This document shows positions 1 through 14,671 of a stretch of 64,000 bases of DNA, piece after piece (the first letter of the stretch is position 1; each line of letters starts with the position of its first letter). Below the pieces are notes generated by a model. It was not told the DNA's origin and did no database searches. It saw nothing but the letters and a program-made list of their open reading frames with translations. Both the position numbers and the translations under genes were made by a program. Location: NCBI GenBank assembly GCA_963693315.1, contig OY856186.1, positions 385,500,865 through 385,564,864 on the forward strand. The letters run 5' to 3'. The DNA comes from Diogma glabrata. Taxonomy: Eukaryota; Arthropoda; Insecta; Diptera; Cylindrotomidae.

Positions 1-799
1 TATTTATCATAATTTCAAATATTTTATGCCTTTGTTGGAATTAAAACATGTCTCATGTCATGTAACATCGACTCATGGCAAAACATTTGTACATTTTAGG
101 TTTTTTTTATACAAAATTATTAGTTTTATTTAAAAAAGTCATGGAATTTTCATATTTTTGGTCTGGAAAGTCATGGAAAGTCAGGGAATTTTGTTTCGAA
201 AAAAAAGTGGACACCATGTAAAAGATAGGATTAGTTTAAAAACAAAATAAACTCAAAAATGCTGTTAGCATTGCGTTTTGACTTTGTTCGTTTCAACAGT
301 CCCTGGGTCTTTGTCGTAAAACTTAACTAATCTTTTTATACATTTTGAAAGATATTTGTTGTATCAACAGGTGTGCAAATTTTCCAATGTGAGCTTTGCC
401 ATTTTTATCTAATAAAGTGACGGCAAAGTTTAGTGCATTCTATAACAGTGAATTTCTAGGAGTCTTATTCGTAGAAGAGCAAGTAGAGGAGAACTGAAAT
501 ATTTCCAAAAATACAAAAAAAAAATAACTAGGTTGAAATAGGAGTCAAGCGGTCATTACGTAGCACAACAGTTTTGGGTTGAAAAGTTGTTAGTTGCTGA
601 ACTACTGGGCGGTTTTTGCTCGTTGACAAACTTGTCCAAACTAGAATCAAACTACATCTTTTCAAATAGATAAAGGTAATTTTGGTATAGCTCAAAAAAT
701 GTGATCGTGAAAGTGTCGATTAAATCCGTTATGCCTTATATGGCATAACGGTTAACAAAAACGGATGGGTTCTTGATGAAACTTTGATATATGATCCGG

Positions 800-1000
800 G
801 TTCACTTGAAAATGGATGATCTAGATTCGTTTCGAAATTTGGGGTCTGCCAAACACTTGATTATTTTAATCTTGAATAACTTCTAATCCTGGCTTGCAAC
901 CTTATCGAATCCATCGTATATATTATAAGGTTTTAGTACTGTTTCCAATATTTCTGCGTACCAACTTCCGATTTGCCACTTCCGGTTAAAAAGGTTGATT
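800..1000 (-). repeat. Dispersed repeat R1 fragment
   Basis: Read on the minus strand it matches 36270-36430: a CCGGAAGT..CAAACCGGAAGT pair, then GCAGAAATATTGGAAAC and TACTAAAACCTTATA. Other members are at 5130-5470, 33200-33900 and 35880-36560. It has no coding capacity; class unknown. Confidence 0.65.
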
Positions 1001-2421
1001 TTGATTTTTTTAAAAATCGCAAATACGTGGCACGCGTGCCAAACTTGGCACGTTTATCGATATTGCTTTGCACGGGTAGCCTATTGGATTTTAAAAAAAA
1101 AGTTTAAATTTCTCCTTAAATCTGTCATTTTGAAAGCAAAATGGAAATTATTTGTTGTAAAGTTTTTAAATTATCAACTTTTAAATGAAATTAAAGATTT
1201 CAAATATTTCGCATTAACGTTTTAGAACTAGAATCTCCGAATAGTTGGTGTGAAAAATCATAAATTTGGTTGTTGATGTAGAGAATATTCGTATTTAGCA
1301 CGCCCCAATCTTTATTCATGTTTAAAAATTAGTATACTGGAAATAGCCGTTTTTATAATATTTACTCCAGTATATTATTATATGAACTTGAATTTTAACA
1401 GAAAAATGTTGTTGTTGTTGTAACAAAAACTTGGAGCTTGCTTCTAAATTAGTTCTGATCCTGATTATTTCTGATTTGATGTTGCTGATTGGATGCTACT
1501 GTGGGTGAAATTCTTTTGCAATATATTATTTTTAGATTTAATGCATATAGTCAAGACTAAAGACCCAGACGAGACACCACAAAATTAGCCTTACTACTAG
1601 TAGAGGATGTTCAGAGAGTCAGGTCTTATCATCCCTCATAGGGAGTTCAGTGGTAGTTAAAATTCTTGTCATTAGATAATCAGAGCTGCAAGGGGCTTGT
1701 GTAAGCGGACGACATAGCCATTGGACCAGAGATTAGTTTAAGGAAACACTCTGGATGAAGTTCATATGTGGCGATAACTCAATTCTAACAAATGACAATT
1801 GATAATTGTTTTTACCAAAAAATTGCGTGGTTAAAACAATAATATGAAGAAAGTTACATTTCATTAAATCTATTTTTTGGAAACTTTTCTCTTTTTCCAC
1901 CAGGAGACAAACTATTTTTTTGTAAGATGGCAATTTTGTACGTAAGCAAGTTTTTGCTATTTTTATTTGTGGAACCGGGAGTTATCGCCTCAAGTACATC
2001 TGTAAACCGAAACTCAATTTTAGGAAAATCACGATGATCCTGTTTACCAAGAAGCAAGTCTAACCTGAGCCTAAATATCATGTCGACGGTGATGAGTAAG
2101 CCCACTAGAGCTACTATGATATGTCAAAATTTTAATGAAACAGAAACTCGTATCTGGATAATGAAGCAAATTAGGACATGTCTTACTCTGTCATTGGAGA
2201 TGTTTTCGCACCAATCTCACTGCACTTCCAGATCAAGAACATAGTAAGGGAAGCAATCCTTAGATTTAGCTTCTTAGCCACGGTGAAGGGCAAGATCATC
2301 GACACCAAACATCAAACACAACTTTCCAGTGAAAATCTTTGACTTGAGTATTTTTTTTTAATAAAATATGTCGTGTAGTACGAATTATAATATGTGGCAC
2401 AACAACCATAAAAACCTTAGG

Positions 2422-2501
2422 ATGAAAGAAATAAAAATTGGTTTGACTGAGAGTTTTTTTTCGCTCGATTAGTGCAGTTCCCTAATTTTTATTTCTTTCA
2501 T
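2422..2501. repeat. 18-bp perfect inverted repeat (hairpin)
   Basis: ATGAAAGAAATAAAAATT at 2422-2439 is the exact reverse complement of 2484-2501, with a 44-bp loop. It may be a remnant of a small MITE; function unknown. Confidence 0.7.
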
Positions 2502-4052
2502 AAAACAAACAAACTAATTTTTTTTTTTATCCACTATTTCTGCTCTGGCTGGTATTAACAGTTTTACAATTCCTTTGATTTCGACATACCGTTTAACAAT
2601 GAAATTCATAACTGTCTTGGAACTTTTATAAGAGTTAAAAAATTATTAAGATAAAAGAATTAAGAAATACAATAGATGCGAATTTGCCTAACCACCCAAA
2701 AAAATTTACATTTGCAATGTGATAAATGCAGGAAAAAAATTTTAACATTCTGACATAATTACATCATCTAAAATCCATAATGTATTTATGGAAAACCGTC
2801 GAAACATATGCAAATACGGAGTCACAAAACTTTGACAGTGTTCATTTGGCACGCGATTTTTACAAAAATAATTCTTTCGGTACACTTATCTTCATTCACT
2901 TGCGACCACTGTTTTATAGCCTAAAGTTACAAATTAATTTTCATGAAACGTTGGTAAAAGGTTTCAATCAAAATATGAGAGAAATGAGAAAAATTTTACT
3001 ACCTAGCTTTTTGGATACAAAGTTGGACAAAGGTGCGGTGGAGCTCACTAGTGATGGGTAACCTCAGCTAAATTACTGATCCGTTCGGATCGGATCGTTC
3101 ATTCGCACTGACCGATTTAAAAACATCGGTCTACGTTCAATCAGTCACTTGCAAAAACATTAAATATTTCAGTCAAAAATAATAACAAAAAAACTTCGTT
3201 AATAGGTCAAGAACCACATCCTAATTAACAAGCAACAATCAACATAAATCTAAGTCCAATGCGTCTAAAAATTTGTGAAGGCTATTCAAAACTTTTCGCA
3301 AAGAAGATGAGTTGTGAAATAAAGAAAAAAACCTGTTTCGTTTAAACAAAAAATATTGCTCATACTAATGTAATTTATTTAAAAAAGTTGATAAATCATT
3401 GCTTAGAAATTTATACTACAGCACATCTACTATTTTAAGCCACACTGTATTTGTTTATTTTCTACCGTTTGTCTTAAGGTTTCTCCTTTATAACTTGTTG
3501 CAACCTCATTTTAATGAGCCATACAGTATAACATCTCATCCTCTAATTAACATTCAATAAAAAAAATGCTCATCCATTCCATACATCGATTTACAGGAAA
3601 GACATTATTAAAAACAAAATTGCACTATAATATAAGAAATATAATGTTTAAATCCTGACATGTAGTAAATTTTTAATTTTTACTAAAGCTTTAGCTAAGG
3701 TACAACAAACAATTTTATTTCACAGCAAATATTGTCAGCAAAATTAAATTAAATCTGAAAAACTTAAATGAAATAAATTCTATTATACAGCATCCATCCA
3801 CCAACAAAAATTAACAATAATAATAAAAACAATTTATATACATATGTACAAACAAATGTTTTTTTTTCATAACCATTAATTAAATCATCTTCATAATCAA
3901 TTTTTTTTTACATTTTCATTTCACAATTCATAATTTGTAAAACTTGAATGAAATACATTTCTTTTTTTTCAATAACATTTTTATATTTTCTTAAAAATTG
4001 CATTTTGTTTTTCATTCTTTATGTTCAAACATTCTTAGCAGATTTGTGTATC

Positions 4053-4308
4053 AAAAAAAATATTTTAATGAAAAATTTATCATAAAGAACAAAAAATGGA
4101 CGGCTCGAATTTACTATGTATAAACAAAACATACATGGCAAATTCGAGCCGTTCAGTTTTTGTTCTTTATGATAAATTTTTCATTAAAATATTTTTTTTT
4201 AACTAATCGTTTTGTACGTAGGTCATTTTTTTGGTAGGCGTGTTATTGTGTTTATTAGTAAATTCGAGCCGTTCCAAGTTTTGTTCTTAATGATAAATTT
4301 TTCGTAAG
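4053..4308. repeat. Long hairpin plus a third arm copy
   Basis: The arm at about 4053-4112 (AATGAAAAATTTATCATAAA..CGGCTCGAATTT) is inverted almost perfectly at 4139-4200, making a stem of more than 50 bp with a short loop. A third, diverged copy of the right arm follows at 4259-4308. This is the layout of a small foldback element or MITE. Confidence 0.75.
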
Positions 4309-5129
4309 AGTAGTTCTTTGAAGTTATCGTTTTGTATGTATGTTATGTATTTCTTTTGGTCGATCTTCGCAAAATAAAACTTGCATGTATTTATGATTTT
4401 AATAAATGTATGTATATGGTATTGTTAGTTTGGTTTTGTTTTATTAGATTGGATATTAGTTTTGTGTTATTGTGAGTGTTATTTTCATATAAAGGTTTAT
4501 GATTTTTCCTTTTCATTGTTAGATGAAGTGCGTATATGTTTCATAATTTTTAAATGTGTATTGCTTTTTTTTATGTTGTTATGAAAATTTGCACAAGTAG
4601 TTAGATACATTTTTTCAGGCCACTTTTTTATGCAAGTTGTTGAATATAATGAATAAATATTGTATTGATTGATTGATTTGAATACCGGTTTTCGGTATTT
4701 ATGCAATAAATTATTATAGCCAAAATTCTCGGAATTTCACTGTTAAAAACGTTAATTTTTCAATTGTTTTTGTTTGTGAATCATAAATTTCGATAGAAAT
4801 TGGCGAGTTTTTTAATACAACAAAAAAATTACTCAAAAAAAACAACTCAAACTAAAATTTTGACGAGCACTTATCTTACAGCTAACCATGAAAAATCCAA
4901 TTTCGAATTCCTTTATTTCTCCATTGTAATAATATTATAGTCATTATATGGCTCAAAGCATATAAATATTCTTTAAATCTGAAATTGTAACATATTTTCA
5001 AAATTAAAAAACTGAAAAAAACAACGAAAAACAGAAATAATTTAATATTTATGGAATGAGATTTTATTTTCACTTAAAAATCGCCGTAGTTACATAATTT
5101 TTAATAGAGATGGCATTGATCTCCTTTTT

Positions 5130-5470
5130 TGAGAAATGAGAAATATTTCATTAGCTTTTGGGGTACATTGGACAAAGAGTTGGGGCGTCCACTATACAAC
5201 AGGTGGTTTTTTTACTATGTTTTTATTGTTTGTTGGGAGCATACAATATTCATTCGTTAATAAATTTTGATGACAATTTTAAAAACATGCAAATATGTGC
5301 TGATAGCAAATAGGTGCTGATTAGTTTTTGAGCGAAATTCAACAAAGTGGAGGAGGGGGTCTGAGCACTTGTTTTTTTAAAGCTCAATAACATCTGTACC
5401 TGATAATCAAATTGGATGAAAATTGGTAAAAAAGCATGTAGTGAGCTTTACAACAGTTCCGGACTTCTAA
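5130..5470 (-). repeat. Dispersed repeat R1 copy
   Basis: On the minus strand this matches 35885-36190 across the blocks ACCAGGTACAGATG-like, TTGAGCTTT, AAAAACTAATCAG and CCAACAAACA. No open frame of note. It shows that the repeat family lies outside as well as inside the big intron. Confidence 0.65.
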
Positions 5471-6979
5471 ATAATATAACAGGGTTACTCGAAAGCCGGC
5501 CTATGTACTTACTCTAAAGACGATAAATCCAAAATTCTCTCTTTGTCAAACAATGAAAGAAACCATTATTTTGAAGCAGCACAATAACAATTTTCGGAAA
5601 AACACACAATTTCTAAACTTATAAAATTTTTAAATAAAAAACGTTGTAATCAAAATTGAATCGTGAAAAATATGGAAAAAATTAAAATCAAAAAAGTCTT
5701 ACACAGGTTAAAATTTTCACTAGTTTTTCACGAAAATACACTTCACAAGCAAGTAATACACATTATTTTATATTTGAATCTTTATACCCGTTAGAAAATT
5801 GGTTTCAGACTATTTAGTAAACTTATGCAGGAAGACTGCCACCACCACTACCAACAAAACTGAAATTAGATGCCCAGTGAAGTCTCCTAAACTTGTACTC
5901 CAAATTATGCATTTAATATTTTAACTACTAATAAAGGGTACGAACTTGACCTTAAAGAAATGATTATCATTCGAAACGAATTCAAAGACCTTAACTATCT
6001 AATCAGTAATCATCAAACATTATATCTCACTTTCAAAATCTGAAAACGACTATAATAAATCTCTACAAAAATCTTAAATTTTTCTTATTTGTTTTTAATT
6101 TTTTTTTCTGCGAAACCGCCACAATTTCTTTTTTCTTAACTTAATTTAAAATTAACGCCTTCGCACATACATAGGTCGTCCAATTTTTTTATTTTCATTC
6201 TAATTTCATTTACATACGAGGAGAATTTCATCACAGTTAAACATTTTGTTAAAGATAAATACTTTAAGATTCGTTCTTAAATAAGTTTTTAATTTTTTAT
6301 AAATCCTTCACAAAAATAAAATAGTTTTGTAATAGGGATTTGCCTACATAAAAAGCAGTAGCAGATTACTTCTCTACTGTTTTAACTATGCATATAGAAA
6401 TTTCTTTGCTGAGTTTAATTTTTTGTTGTTGTAAATAACTAACTAACTATAACTATACAACAATGAATCATGTTAACTATAATTGTAATTCATACTTGAT
6501 AGTTTATCACATAATTTTTTTTTTCAATATTTTGTTATTCAAATTAACACATTAAAAAAAACAATAAAACTGGGTTTACAAAACAGCATAAATTATTAAT
6601 CACAATAATTTATTTTAATTTGATTTTCGTTGGAATCCAGTATAATAACGAATTATTATATTTGGAAAAAAAAAACAATTTTGCGCTGATAAAAATTTTA
6701 AATTTAGATTAAAGATTAATTACTGATTTGACTTTTTGTTATACGTTGATATAAACTTCAATTATATTGTTTGATGTATTCGTTCAGGGGTCTCCATTAA
6801 TAAAGAAATATTTGAGTATTGAAACAAAAATATAAATTTGGAAAATGACCTAATTAGTATGTTAATTGTTTGTCACTTATTTCATCACCAATAGTACCTA
6901 GACAATATTTATACTTAGATCACTGATATCATTTATTTGTACTATATACCATTTCACATTTCTGCAATTCAGTTTGTTT

Positions 6980-7156
6980 AAACCCGGGTAAAAAAAAGCT
7001 AAGGGGCCAAGACCGCGCCATAGCTTGGGGGTTGGGCCAGGCTTTAACATTTTTAAACGGCCCAAGCTTAGAATGATGTCCTGGGGCCAAGTCTGGCAAA
7101 CCAGGCTTGTGCCAAGTCTGGCAAATAAGACTTGGGCCAGGTCTATCAAACCAATT
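6980..7156 (+). repeat. Dispersed GGCCAAG-rich repeat R2, copy 1
   Basis: Blocks such as AACGGCCCAAGCTT, GATGATGTCCTGGGGCCAAG and CTGGCAAACCAG recur in the same order at 22620-22795. The unit contains internal near-repeats of CTTGGGCCAAG and CTGGCAAA. Further GGCCCAGATCTGGCCC-like sequence follows at 7320-7400. Class unknown. Confidence 0.7.
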
Positions 7157-8134
7157 TTGTTTCCAGAACACCTTTAAACGTGTGGAAAGAGGTTGTGGAA
7201 AGAGTAACATATATGGAAATAAAGATAAACATAATATGGCCTGCATATGTTTACAATGCATTAGTCTGGTTAGTGACGCGTAATATAAGAAATTGAACCT
7301 TGGTACAGTCTAGGTGGGTATTGACAACTGGCCCAGATCTGGCCCAAAGCTAACTAGCTAAGGCTTGGCTCGCCAATACTGGCCCGAGATTGGTCCGTTG
7401 TTTACCATTGGCAGCTCCTACCCTGGAAGTCGTTGAAAAGTCGCTCTATAAAATTCAAATTCAGATTTTTCATTCTGAGAACTGGAGATGTAGTTGTTGT
7501 TTTGTATTTCATTCTACGTTTAAGGAAGACAAATGGTGAGGTCATGATTTTAATGATGTTGATTGTTGTCAAATTAAACGACTCTGTATGAATGGTGGCA
7601 CTACTCTTCACCGAAGCCTCTTCGTCCCGAACGGTATCTAAATCTACTCTCCAATTAAATGCATCTCGTCCCAAAATCACATCTTGCATTGTTTAAAATA
7701 ATTTGCATTTTAAGTTGTTGATTTCTAACTCATTCTTCATTGTCACCTCTTGATGTTAACCGTCATATGGACAACGCTGTCACGCTTCTCATTCCAGTAT
7801 TCCTGTGTGATATGACCCAATTTTCTACCTATACCATGTTCGTTATATTTTTAAGCAATCCCGTTTTCCTCTTCTATAACTGCGTGCTAACCGTTGATCT
7901 ATGAATTTGACTGAATCTATTAACGGTTTACAAGTCTTCTATGTCTTCTCACATTAGTTTGCATGCGAGACTGTTACTTTTATTCGCCTAGATCTTAATA
8001 TTGCCGCTATTCTTGTTTCTTTATTTTGGGCATCGTATGTGAGTACCATGATTTTTCTCTTCTCCCGAATGTTAGAAGGGGCGGGGATGTGCCATAAAAT
8101 AACAATTATTATTTTAAACTTAAAAATCAATTTG

Positions 8135-8320
8135 CAATTGCTGGCTTATCTGATAAAATCGAATGCACCCTACCTTACACATATATCCATTCCCGTTTCG
8201 GCTCGAAAATCAAATAATGCAAACAAAACAACCAAACTATCTAGATCCTATGCTGTCATATTGGCACAATGTCGGAGAAATTCTTTATCCGAACCGCATA
8301 TAAATCGAATCAAAGTACAA
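8135..8320 (+). pseudogene. LINE family B 3'-region fragment
   Basis: Short peptides SYAVILAQCRRNSLSEPH and, in another frame, TLPYTYIHSRFGSK correspond to the same region of the family B copies at 42000-42400 and 27700-27900. It is frameshifted and truncated at both ends. Confidence 0.55.
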
Positions 8321-9077
8321 ATGTTAACCAGTTAAAAGCAGTAATTCAGCCCTTTTATACGTTAACATTTTTAACTACCTTTACTCAAACTTAAATTTAA
8401 CACATACTTATACATTTGTGACCTCTTTGTATGCATTTTTATTTTCTTCAATTTTCTCTGTTGAATAAATTATTCCACAAAGCACTCTTACTTAGTCTTA
8501 CTTACTTACAAAGTACTCTGAACTAATTTGTGACTGTTTTGAAGAAACAAACGAAGTTGGCCAGAATAAAAAAAATTACTGATGCATACCATCAGGTATA
8601 CTTATAGCAACGCATAAGATATACAGTAAACACAAAAAAAATCCTATCAAAAAGACACCAAATATTCTGCTAAAATATTTATGATGCGAAGATTTCTTGG
8701 TTTTTAAAATACTGCAACGATTCTAACAGAGTCGTAATGAAATATAAAACAAAGTTATATTCAACATCAGTGAAACAGCGACATTTCAATCAGTATAGCA
8801 AAATGAAAATTAGTTAAGTCATCGTTATCAAACGTGTGTTATTAAAGTAAATCCTAGAAGAGAAATACAACAACAACAAATTAAATACATGCAAAAACAT
8901 ACACAAAGACGGGTCTTAAGAAAAACAGAATTAGAAGTAAAGAGTAAAAATACATTATAGACAAGCTTTAGCAATTCAAATAACGTTCAATAATTTTATA
9001 TTTTAACTCCGAATATGTCGGAATAGATTGGACGACAGTAGGAGATAATAGTGTAATTGGTATTGATGAAAAACGTG

Positions 9078-9975
9078 ATCTACAGAGGTTAAAAAGTCGA
9101 AATTTGAACTTGACCATTTTTGATTTTTCTGAACCTTGCATATAAGTTGTATGGACAAAATAAAAAATATAGCTTATTTTACAATTTTTTAATGTGCATT
9201 GTTTGAGCATAGGGGGCACCCCAACATGCATGAAAAATGAAAATTATGCCAATCCGAAAAATTAAATTGCTCAAGAACGGCTATAGCGATTTCATCAAAC
9301 TTTTTTTTATGTTTGATAGGTGATTAGTTAATCGTTTGAAAAAAATTAATTAATTGTTGTAATTAATTTTAAAATTAAAATATTAAAAAAACTTTTTTAA
9401 ATATATTTTTTTTTTTGTAAAACGGTTCTATCCTTACTCTAAAATATTCCGTTTTTTAGTTCGACTAAAATTCGAGTTTTTCATCATTTTTTCGAACTTC
9501 TGTGGTTAAAATTTTTTGTTGATAAAAATTGCTCGAAAAATAATGAACAATTAGAATTTTAGTCGGACTAAAAATCTTTAAAATTAAATATCTCAAGAAC
9601 ACAAATTAACGCCTCTTTGTAAATTTTGAATATTTAAGAGTAAGGATAGAACTGTTTTACAAAAAAAAATGCCAATTGATCTTCAACCCTAGCGCCATCT
9701 TTAAAAAAGTTTTTTTAATATTTTAATTTTAACATTAATTACAAAAACAAGGTTGATGAAATCGGTATAGCCGTTCTTGAGCAATTTAATTTCAAAGTTA
9801 CATCGGATTGGCAGAATTTTCATTTTTCATGCATGTTGAGGTGCCCCCTATGCTCAAACTGTGCACTTTAAAAAAATTGTAAATAAGTTGTATTTTTTAT
9901 TTTGTCCATACTACTTATATGCCAAGTTTCATGAAAATCAAAAATGGTCAAGCTTTCACAACTCTGTCTAGAACA
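9078..9975. mobile_element. Foldback (long inverted-repeat) element
   Basis: The arms 9109-9450 and 9629-9952 are inverted copies (for example TGCATGAAAAATGAAAATT against AATTTTCATTTTTCATGCA). The centre 9451-9628 is also palindromic around TTCGACTAAAATTC. Similarity seems to run outward to about 9078 and 9975. It codes for nothing and ends about 130 bp before the coronin exon acceptor at 10101. Target-site duplication not resolved. Confidence 0.8.
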
Positions 9976-10102
9976 GATTTTCTTCTATTGCGAGATTCAA
10001 TAATTTAAAAAAACCAAAACTAATTTTATTTAAATATATTTGTTATTTAAAAATATTATCATTTAATTATTAGATTAAAAAAAATATTTTTTTTATTTGC
10101 AG

Positions 10103-11049
<947 letters not shown>

Positions 11050-14000
11050 GCTCTATCAGTCAGCATAATTTGATATTACAAGTCGGTTTGTATCCGTACT
11101 ATACCATGTCTGCGAATCATGCCGATGTCACCAATACCTCGCCACGGATACTTTCGGCTGTGGTGGTAATATGTATGGTACCAGTTGACTAGTAATAATA
11201 TCTGAAAGAAAGCACTTCATCAACAATTCGCAAAACTGTCCCAGTTCCTTATTCTAAATTTTGCGCGCAACATTGAGCATTTCCGAATTCCGACACCTAC
11301 TTGAAACCTTGTCGAATGGAATGGTGTTTAACACAGGGTATCTTAAAAAACTTTCTTAGCATTCAATACCATCTCAACCAAAAGAAGCCTCATTTACTTG
11401 CAGTAGGTAAAACTCAAGTTTCAAATATCGATAATGCACGATTCGACTGTAACAATTATTGTTGTAATGATATATATATACGCAATGATGTTAAATATAC
11501 AAGGCTCCTTCAGTATGAAACAAGTAGTATTTCACAATTTTGCTTCATCTGGCTCAAAATCAACGTAAATAAACATGACATATATTTGTGTTATTTATAC
11601 CGTCCTACTTGCCACCATAATCAGAACATTGCAAGCATTTAATTCTCTTACAGACACAATCGATGATTTTCATCACCGCGCCTGATGCAGAAATTATATT
11701 AGCAGGTGATTTTAACGTCCACCACAAAGATTGGCCACTTTTCTTAACCAAGACATCTTGAGAAGGGCAATATACTAAATTTATTGCTGATTCCAATCCG
11801 TTGCCATTCTTCTAACCTACTTGATCTTTTCATGACAACTCATTCTGCCAAATATGCTTGCTCAGTCGATGCTCCTCTTGGCAGATCAGATTGGCATTGT
11901 GTAGTTTCGGCCTATTTCGAAATAAGTTCTCAAACGACAAGTCCAAAATTGTCTCCTCCTCGAAAGGTTTGGCATTACAATAGATGCAATTGGCAGAAAC
12001 TTAATAAATTCTACAACGAAATCGACTGAAGCAACTGCAACGTGTTCAGTTCATTATTCTACTGAGAATGAACATTTTTATACCAACCAGTATTGTGAAA
12101 AGTAGAAATGGGTCCAAATCCTGGTTTTCGGACGAATGTTATATATCACAAATACAAAATGTTAGCGTTTGACAAATACCAGAGTGATAACTCCCAGCAG
12201 TAGATCTCTTTATATCAGCTCAGGACTAGAAACAACTGTCATAGTATATTTAAAAAAGCTAAATTTCTTTTTAACTCCAATACTAAGCGTAAAATTTTAC
12301 TCGTCACTAAAGGCAGTCGATCATACTGGAACTTTATCCGAGAGGTTGACAATAACTATCAAATTTTCTATTCCACCATTAATGGATAACCATGGCAACC
12401 ATGTAACCGAAATCAAGCCGAAGGCAGATCTACTTGCCGCAAATTTTGCTGCTAACTCTGTCGTCGATGATTGCGGTATATATCCGCCGATCATTCCACC
12501 TTTCCAATCAATGAGCAAAATTTACTTTCGTCCAAGAATTTTGGGGTCAACACTGCATAATCTAGATATTAGCGAATCTGCTGGTCCAGATGGTATTGTA
12601 CTGAAACGTTGGGCTAATACCCTGGTTTATCCACTTATTAGTCTATTTCATTTAAATGTCTATTTCATTTTTCCTTAATTTATGTATTTAAGCTTGGGTC
12701 CTTATCCATCAATGTGGAAACTGACGAATGTTCAACCAGTACCGAAAAAGAGCAATAAGTCTGACCCATCAAACTGTCGTCCCATTGCACTAACCTCGAT
12801 ACGTGCTAAAGTTATGAAAAAAATCTAATGGCATACCTCGAAAACAACAATCTTCTTCACGACTGCCAATATGGATTTCGTAAAACACGGTATACTGATG
12901 ACATCATGTCAGTCCTTACGGAGATATAGGGTTAAGCAATTCATGACTTTGGTGAGCCTCATATCATTTCCCTTGACATATCCAAGGCGCTTGACAGAGT
13001 TTGGCATCGGGCTTTTAACAATAAATTAATTTTATTTGGGGTCTGTTTCTGTAAGATCTTGATCTGTTGGTTATAAGATTTTTTATCCCAGAGATCTATC
13101 AGAGTAGTGCTGGATTGGATGGTGTTATGTCTGCTAAATTCTCAATTCAAGCCGGTGTTCTTCAGGGTTCGGTTCTATCACCAACCCTTTTTCTGATCTT
13201 ATCTTATTTATCAACGATTTGTGATCTATCACCATAATATATTGCTTTGCTGATGACAGTACTATTCCTATTCTTTTCCTTTTACTATTCATCCATTCCT
13301 ATTCTTTTAAAAAACAGCCGCATCTAGTCTAACTTCTAATTGTCTCGTAGAAAAGTGGTTGAATCCTTGTATGTAGATTTTGAATTAATCCTGAACTGGG
13401 GTAAACGGAATCTTGTAACATTTAATTCTATGAAGACGAAGTCGTGCGTTTTGTCTTATAAAACCTCGCAAACGAGGTAACGCAACGTTTTCCAGACAAC
13501 CATTATTAAACTAACCTACAATCATCAAACTATTGGGCACTTATATCAATCACAAACTGAAATGACATGATCATTTTCTTTCCGTGGCAAAATTGTGGTC
13601 CCAACGACTTGGCTTCCTACGTCGCTGTTTTTCTCTCTATCGGAAATTACTACGATCTATAAATCATATATTACGACCGATCCTCGAATTCGACTCCCAT
13701 TTATGGGCTGCAACACCAAAAACCAATTTAGATTTTGTTGATAGCTTTCGTAGGTGTGCATTGAAACTAATTGATGATCCAATGTAAACATCAGGTATGG
13801 ATTTGCTCCATCATAGAAGAGTTGCTGAAGCTCTTACACTGTTTTACAAATACTACTAGGGTATATACTCTGAGGAAATTAATAACTTAATACCTCCATT
13901 ACGTAGATCTTTACGAGTCACACGACAATCTTCGCAGTTCGCATTCCCATAAACATACCCTAGAGGTCTCATATGTGAGAACATCTAACTTTAGTAAATC

Positions 14001-14075
14001 CTTCCTTTCACGTTTCATATACTGGTGGAATCGATTACCAAAAACTGTTTTCCCCGCTTCATACAATCCAAGCTT
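11050..14075 (+). pseudogene. Non-LTR retrotransposon family A, degenerate endonuclease + reverse transcriptase
   Basis: Remnants of one LINE polyprotein appear in order but in shifting frames. The AP-like endonuclease has ILAGDFNVHHKDW (about 11697-11735), which includes the catalytic GDFN, then SDW at about 11890 where SDH is usual. The reverse transcriptase shows SAGPDGI (about 12580), WKLTNVQPVPKK (about 12716), QYGFRK (about 12869), ISLDISKALDRVWH (about 12970), QGSVLSPTLF (about 13165) and the active-site FADDST (about 13246). The C-terminal region has RPILEFDSHLWAA (about 13676) and LHHRRVAEAL (about 13806). Multiple stops and frameshifts make it inactive. The FADD box and 3' domain resemble family B, but the two are clearly diverged. 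Clade not assigned. Confidence 0.85.
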
Positions 14076-14512
14076 TTAAATCAGCATTATCGATCCAGTC
14101 CTATCCCAAGTCCTTAAATACCAACCTATTAACTTTCCTATAGTTAACGCGTGCATCAAGCATTAGAGGTTTATAACCTAAGTGATTTACCCGAACTATT
14201 AAAAAATAAAAGATAGGCTGCCTATAAGTCATGGTCTGATGAGGTGGTCTGCTGCTTGTGTGCTCCATACTCGGAGTCGACAATTCCCACTTCGACTTTA
14301 AAAACTTGTTTTGTTTGAATTTGTATTTATTTTTGTTATGTTGGTTCCACAATATCACAGGAAAAGTCCCGAATACCAGACTTGGCAAGACAGCTTACAC
14401 ATGAAGACGGCTTAATTAATTTTCAAGTGGCTAGTAAGGCTTGTGGCTAGTGTCTTTTTTCCTAGTATAAAGTTTCTTAACCATGTGTCGGATTTAGCTG
14501 ATTTACGAACTG

Positions 14513-14671
14513 GGTGGTTATTTTGTAGTGTTATCTCACTAGGTGAGATAAAAAGTGAGATAAAATATTTGTCTTTGATCGATTATATTAGATAAAAGAA
14601 ATCATTTAAACATAATTTCTTTATCTCACTATTTATCTCACCTAGTGAGAAAACACTTCAAAATAACCAGG
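14513..14671. mobile_element. Small MITE with long terminal inverted repeats
   Basis: The left arm TGGTTATTTTGTAGTG..TCTCACTAGGTGAGATAAA is mirrored on the right by TTTATCTCACCTAGTGAGA..CACTTCAAAATAACCA. The inner TCTCACTAGGTGAGA is itself a palindrome, so the element can form nested hairpins. About 155 bp; it does not encode a protein. Confidence 0.8.

Larger units (their letters stand above)
1..9077. other. Upstream region: AT-rich, dispersed repeats, no gene recognised
   Basis: Short open frames here (none over about 110 codons) show no recognisable protein and no splice context. Apart from the repeats listed separately (800-1000, 2422-2501, 4053-4308, 5130-5470, 6980-7156, 8135-8320) I see only AT-rich sequence. 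Part of it is probably the 5' UTR intron or promoter region of coronin. Confidence 0.6.

Noticed and set aside
995..1225. 76-codon open frame at 995-1225
   Set aside because: AT-rich composition, no recognisable motif, and it overlaps the end of repeat R1.
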